A stretch of 64,000 nt of DNA. It comes from Linyphia triangularis. Taxonomy: Eukaryota > Arthropoda > Arachnida > Araneae > Linyphiidae. The notes beneath the pieces are model-generated. The model made no database searches. It had not been told where the DNA came from and saw only the letters and a program-made list of their open reading frames with translations. Positions 57,401-64,000 of the stretch are shown piece by piece; the stretch's first letter is position 1; the number at the start of each line of letters is the position of its first letter. A program made the translations under genes and the position numbers. The stretch spans positions 114,197,280 to 114,261,279 of the forward strand of contig OZ021721.1 in NCBI GenBank assembly GCA_963978545.1, given 5' to 3'.

Positions 57401-60400
57401 ACTGGTCAAAAATCGACTTTTAATAAGTTGAACTAAATCCAATTGCCAAATGCGTCATAACTTGCCAAATAATGAGCATTTTTTTTTTTATTTGGTAACC
57501 CTCACTCATTAATTTTCAATTAAGAAGGTTGCAGACGATTCAGATATCTGGCGACGATCTACTTGCATCTATTAAAAGGGAGCCAAGTTGGCAAAAAATA
57601 TTACGTTACTTATGACGTAACTGATGTCGCCAATTTGGCTTACTTTTAAAAGATATAAGTTTTCCGAGCCAAAAATCAGAAATCGTTTGCGCTTTTTCTC
57701 ATTGAAAATCAAAATGAAGTGGGTTCCAGACGAATAAGTTTGTTTTATTTTTGGCAAGTAATGACATATTTGGCAATCGGATTTTAGTTCAACTCATTCC
57801 AAGTCGATTATTGATCAGTTTCGGCCATTTTTGCCACGGCAAACCAGTGGATTCCTAATCTACTCACTTTTCTCTAATTTCTAAAAAAAAATTCAGAATG
57901 ATGTTCGATGGGGTCCAAAAATTGCAGTCGCCTCTCGGACTATTAGTTTGCCATCAGTTTACATTGTTTGTCTTTCAAAGCAAAGCTAGCAGTAATAATA
58001 TTGGGGGGGGGGGGTGGATCCTTAGTATTCTGAACTACTTGCAAAATTCTAAATATGCCGTAACATCTTACTCCAATACTTTGAAAATAAGTTTCAATAC
58101 CAACAACTTAAAGCTGTGTGTGTCGATAATATAAAATAATATTTTAAACTAGCTGTGTGGCCCCGCGCTTCTGGGGACCCGTTGAAGGACATCTATCAGT
58201 TCTGTGTTACAAAGACTCGGAATTTCTTCGAATTAATTGTTGTTGGATATAAGCTTCCAATACACTATAACATATGCATGTTTTCGTTCATTTTGTAATA
58301 GCTCACTCAGTCATTTTCTAGTCGATGCTGTTTTTGCAGCAATGATGCCCTAGCTCTCTTAGAGGCAGATACTCTATACTTAGCATTTATATTCGTTCTT
58401 CTCTTTGGTGGCATATTAGCAAATTTCGAAATGATTTGAAAGTTATCAGTGAATTTCAATAATCTTCGGCGGATCTACAATTGAGGCTGCAAGAAGTCAA
58501 ATTGAGTCTAAATAATCTGTTGTGCAGATAACTGTAATGCAGAAGATATTTGCTAAAAAACTACAAAGGAATTTGTATAGAACGAAAAGTGCGTCATAAC
58601 TTTCTCTAATTTCTATAAAAAATTTTGCAGCAATGATGCCCTAGCTCTCTTAGAGGCAGATACTTTATACTTAGCATTTATATTTGTTCTTCTCTTCTAT
58701 TTGGTGGCATATTTTGCAGCAATGATGCCCTAGCTCTCTTAGAGGCAGATACTCTATACTTAGCATTTATATTCGTTCTTCTCTTTGGTGGCATATTAGC
58801 AAATTTCGAAATGATTTTAAAGTTATCAGTGAATTTCAATAATCTTCGGCGGATCTACAATTGAGGCTGCAAGAAGTCAAATTGAGTCTAAATAATCTGT
58901 TGTGCAGATAACTGTAATGCAGAAGATATTTGCTAAAAAACTACAAAGGAATTTGTATAGAACGAAAAGTGCGTCATAACTTTCTCTAATTTCTATAAAA
59001 AATTTTGCAGCAATGATGCCCTAGCTCTCTTAGAGGCAGATACTTTATACTTAGCATTTATATTCGTTCTTCTCTTCTATTTGGTGGCATATTTTGCAGC
59101 AATGATGCCCTAGCTCTCTTAGAGGCAGATACTCTATACTTAGCATTTATATTCGTTCTTCTCTTTGGTGGCATATTAGCAAATTTCGAAATGATTTTAA
59201 AGTTATCAGTGAATTTCAATAATCTTCGGCGGATCTACAATTGAGGCTGCAAGAAGTCAAATTGAGTCTAAATAATCTGTTGTGCAGATAACTGTAATGC
59301 AGAAGATATTTGCTAAAAAACTACAAAGGAATTTGTATAGAACGAAAAGTGCGTCATAACTTTCTCTAATTTCTATAAAAAATTCAGAATGATAAGTTTT
59401 TTAACGAATACTCATTAAATAAAATCAAAATGTCAATACCCGCTGTGCACATTACATCTTTGATGACAACACAAAATGTACACAAAAACAGAATGAATTT
59501 AAAAAGTAGAAAAACAAAACGATGCATAAAAAATAATGCTTTTAAACTGCACATGCATAGAAGATGTTTACGGTATCGACTGATATTAAATATATTGAAA
59601 TATTACAATAAAATTTGAAATTCTTATCGGACAGACGATTATAATACATAAAAATAATCAGAAATATAAGGGGGACACATTAAAATAATTTTTGGTTTTA
59701 TTCTGATGTAATAAAAAAATATCGTTGCCATTCCATAATTTTTTAATGTCATTAAATTTTAATGAAAAAAAAACTTTTAATCGAATCTAAAAGTTTTCTG
59801 TACAATATCCAAGTATTAAAGCTTCCATGTACCAAATTTCGTACCTCTAGGATTTGTACGGCCTCTAGGATTTGTACCTCTGTGGATTTGTATAAGGTTC
59901 AGACGTACAGATAGCTTAGTTTTATGCATTTAGATTAAGCCAGCCAGTCGTACACATTAATGTTCTTATATTAACAAAAAAGTTTTTTTATTGAGAATAA
60001 CTGAATCACTAATATCTCACTGAAAACCATAAACCTTTAACCTTTCTTTAAATTTAACGAGTCAACAACATTATTTACTAAATTTATCATGAAATATAAA
60101 AATACTAATATTTTTCAAAAAGATTTTAAAACTTAGAATATGTATCTCTTCACAAACCTGATATATGGCACATATGGAGTTACATTACCATTTATCGTCG
60201 AAATAGTAACGGGTATGAAAATTGCCACAGAAAACACTGCGACAAAGTAAAAAAGAACCGTGTGCAAATTTTCCCATGAATGTTGAGCCATGTTGACAGT
60301 TCTTCTTATAAGCAAAATTTCATCTGTAATAAAATCATATATATTTAAATCACGAAAAATGCCTAATGTTTAGGTAATTTATAAGCCCCATATAATTAAA

Positions 60401-63059
60401 ACTGAAAAAAAAAGGTGGAAAAAAATAGCAAGTTGTGCAAAAACTGAGTGAAAATATTTTATATGAAATATATTAATCTTGAGCGTTAATTGCCTATTTT
60501 ATTTTAATTCGTAAAGAATATTGTTGTATTTAATTAGCCTTCTGTTTAACTAAGATAATAATTAATTTAGAGTTACTGGAATGTTAAATAGCAATATCTA
60601 CATTTTGATATTTATGATTTTTGCCCATTCGATTATTGGTTACATGCTATGAAAAAAAGATGAAAAACTCAAGGGTTACAAACGGAATGCAATAATTATG
60701 AACTAATAATCATGGAACTTAGTAAATTATTCAAAATGTTTTAAGCCTAATTTTAGTAAAATGTGTTGTTTTAGAGATGCAAAATTTGGACACTTTTGAA
60801 ACATTTCTTATAAACATATACAATCACATTCATTTGGAAAATTTACTTCGCATACGACAAACTAAGCAGACATATATCACAACTTAAATGTCACTTGATA
60901 TCTTTTGTACTTAAACATTTTGAAAGTTATTAGATCTAAGATTGTGCCTTCACAAAAATTTATCGATATTATTTATTTTCGATCAATTCTTATCATAATT
61001 ATTTAGGTATTTTGTAATATAATAAGAAGAATAAAAATGAAATTCAAGTTTTGCATATCTTTATATTTGGAAAAGTAGGGGGGACTTGTGTACCTAGGGC
61101 CACACCACTTTTATTGAATAATGTTTAGTTCTAAGTTTTTTTACACACTTGGGTAAGTGGCAACACTCAATTGCTTTTTTGGTAGCCATTTTTAAATTTT
61201 AGAGGAGAAAGCTGTGACAAGTTATAAGTAGAAAACGTTTTTATATGGTCTGCAGTAATATTTTACAGCTTATGTCTTTTTTTGTTTTACAAAGTTAAGT
61301 CAAATACTTTTCTTTGAATTCTAGTAAGTAATTTTGTTTGTAACATTGAATACTAAATGAGATGTTTAAATAAGTCCTTTCACCATGTGCATTTTTAGTA
61401 GAAGACATTTTATATGAAATTACCAAGTCGTGTACCTAGGGCCACATAGTTGCTTATTGTTTTCAAATTGCCAAAACTAAAATCTGTTGGTACTTCAAAG
61501 TGATAATGCAAGCAGCTCATTTTTTTGGAATTAGTTTTTTAAGTTATGAAAATACTTGTAATTCACTAATAATTTGACACATTGCAATTTATTATAATTA
61601 TTATATGATAAACCAATGACTGATAATTACTTGATATTGTTTCTTTTATAAAATTCATCTGTGTATGTTTGTTTTCTATTCATTATGGACTGAAACCTCT
61701 CTTAAAGAGAATGGCACTAGGTACATCAGCTACTGGTCCTAGGTACAACGCCTTGTACCTAGGGCCATTTGTGAAATTTCTTTAAAAACCTTCTATTTGA
61801 CAGAATCTATTATTTTAAGTATTTAAAAAGTATTGGGAAGTAATTACTATAACGATGTATGCATATCAGTTTCATATTTTTAAATGGCTTAGTGGCTCAT
61901 TTTTTGTGCATTGAAAAAAGTGGCCCTGGGTACATAGGTCTCCCCTAAATGAGCACGCCCACCTTTAAATTCCTTTTAGAAAAAGGGGGGGGGGGGAAAA
62001 GAGTTTTTCTTTAACTACATTTTTCCAGAAAGTTTCTTATATTTATAAATAAAATATATATAAATATATGCTTACAAAATTATATTTAAAGTTAATTATT
62101 TATTATTAAAAAATCGTTTCACAACTGAAATTAGAATATTTGACACAATCGCATTCTCTGCCAAACCGAAATGTACAGTGAATCTTCAATCTTTTGTTGA
62201 AGATCGCTTTTCTATAAAATATTAAGGACTTGATCTCTACTTATAAAAATATTTAAGTATTTGTAGTCGATGGTAAGAAAACACATTTAGAACTGCAAGT
62301 TTGTCTCATATAACATGATAAGTTTTAACTTACGTGTAAAAAATATAATTTCTCTTAACTTAAGTACTTCAGAAACGTTAAGTAAATATTTCTATAAAAC
62401 CAGGTCGATAGAAAAACAAATTAATGGTACTTACTTAGACGCACCTCAATAGGTTACTCACAACAATAACTCCTTTCTTTTGTGCTGATAATGCATTTTT
62501 GGAAGATGTGAGTTAATTTTTAACGCAAATTACCTTACTTTTAACAAAAGGTATTACATTTCTACCATTACCGTTGTTGTAAGTTAAATGATGATTTACT
62601 TCAGAAAACACTCGTCAAAGGTGAGACTTTAGTCAATGGGTGAATTCTGTTATCTGCTTCTAATGGAGTATCAATCTTTTCAAGGCAGTGCTAATGTTCT
62701 TTATCATATGTTGAGCCGCTACCTGATATCAGATGATGTTTGTTCGAATGGTATCGAAATAAATAGATAACATTTCATTGGTCTTTTCTATATAAGTCGT
62801 CCTTTTTACGTTGTGTTTGTTTCATACATAAACTTTACTAATTAATGTACAGATTAGCAAGAGATTCAATATTATTTTCTGGGATATATAAAAGTTAATT
62901 TCTATGGGTATTCTTTCCAACAATAAAATATGTTGGATTGTGTTTTTTCCGCAATGTAGTGATGTTTTTTAAAATATTTTTTAATTGATACAACAACCTA
63001 TGTAGTTTTCAACCTATGCAAATTAAGAACATAAAAATGATTTACTATGTAATTTAGTC

Positions 63060-63091
<32 letters not shown>

Positions 63092-64000
63092 CACGTTTTA
63101 ACAGTAACGAAAATTTCAAAGGTTTGAACTGGAATTTATTTAATTGTTTATGTAATAGCTTTTGCAAAATATTTATAATTGTTGAAAAAAATATAATTGG
63201 GATTTAAAAGCTTTAAATGTAGTAATACGTACAAAAGCAACAAATTTAAAAAGAAACTTATAATTTAAAACTTTTCATAATTTGCAGTTACTATAAATAT
63301 AGCAATCAGCATTGTAAAAATTTTCAAAAATAACAGATGGTTGCCGTTATTTAAGATATCTGCCATTTGCATTAAATATATGCTTTATGAATTTAAGTTT
63401 TTATTATGTTAAATGTTTATTCATTATAAAATCAATCCAAATCGACAGCATATGTTCCTCATTTATAATACAATATAATTTGTTTTTCTGTGACTGTCTT
63501 TTGGAGATGAACTGTAGTTATCAACTTATATAAAAAGCATTCTATTGTATAAAGATATAAACTTTTGTAACAAAATAAACCAATACAAAAATCTTTTTAT
63601 GTTGCCTCAATGTCCAGAAAATGTGTTAATTGTTTAATGAACTAAATATTAAGATTCAATATTTTCAATTACTTAATTCATCATTTAAAGATTTAATGAA
63701 GGTTTGAACTTTCCTTCCGGTCCTGGCTTCATATCTCAAAGGAAGTCAATTTAGAGTTTGTGCGGGTACACCCACTGAGTTCCAAATCCAGAATCATTGA
63801 AGTTGACGTGTCCTTAGGATGTATTCTCGACCCGGTAATCTACCTTTTTCTCAACTCTGTATTACCCGTCTTTATAGAAGACCACAGCTGCCTACTTATA
63901 GACTGAGAGGCGACTGCAATTTTTGGACCCCATCGAACATCATTCTGAATTTTTTATAGAAATTAGAGAAAAGTGAGTAGATTACGAATCCACTGGTCTG

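Overview
The window is AT-rich eukaryotic nuclear DNA from an animal: spliced genes with kilobase introns, GT-AG junctions, a metazoan-type tRNA-Gly, non-LTR retrotransposon fragments with RNase H, tRNA-derived SINEs, Helitron ends, hAT, mariner-type and TTAA-flanked elements, and many tandem arrays. The mix suggests an arthropod, and the RNase H fragment looks like those I associate with spiders. That placement is inference, not proof.

Only two protein genes are convincing, and neither is visible as one long ORF. Both were reconstructed exon by exon. They are paralogous six-membrane-span proteins of the Frag1/DRAM/Sfk1 family (damage-regulated autophagy modulator / TMEM150 type), arranged tail to tail. 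Gene A is on the + strand (coding exons from 30244 to 41031, 264 aa). Gene B is on the - strand (60291 down to 47607, 254 or 260 aa). Their exons match one for one: 134/134, 68/68, 143/140, 160/169, 110/(77 or 95) and 180/177 nt, with identical intron phases. Gene B has three tandem copies of exon 5, the luminal/extracellular loop exon. Two are intact and can only be used one at a time: including both puts an in-frame TGA at the junction, and skipping both shifts the frame. The third copy has lost its acceptor AG.

Layout: 1-4.3 kb, a Helitron with an internal minisatellite inserted in a tandem repeat that also preserves the empty site; 5.3-6.1 kb, a TTAA-flanked palindromic MITE; 8.2 kb, tRNA-Gly; 9.3-10.6 kb, degenerate repeats; 12.3-13.0 kb, a hAT MITE rich in TATCGATA; 14.3-15.0 kb, a LINE tail carrying a 203-bp MITE; 16.4-22.7 kb, a chimeric hAT/satellite array with two copies of a LINE RNase H fragment; 24.1-27.5 kb, a fold-back element whose end became a 28-copy 86-bp array; 28.8 kb, a SINE; 29.3-30.0 kb, a second TTAA MITE; 30.2-41.0 kb, gene A, with introns full of arrays and MITEs; 41.4-47.3 kb, MITEs, a 14-copy 170-bp satellite and a nested fold-back; 47.6-60.3 kb, gene B, whose introns hold a TTAA MITE, a solo LTR, a mariner-type element with a 140-bp array, a second fold-back and a Helitron end; 61.1-61.9 kb, an element with repeated subterminal motifs; 63.7-64.0 kb, a LINE reverse-transcriptase remnant cut by a third fold-back copy.

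The main pattern outside the genes is that many tandem arrays lie inside transposable elements, and two of them are amplified transposon termini. Most ORFs of 60-170 codons here are chance ORFs or repeat read-through and are not annotated.
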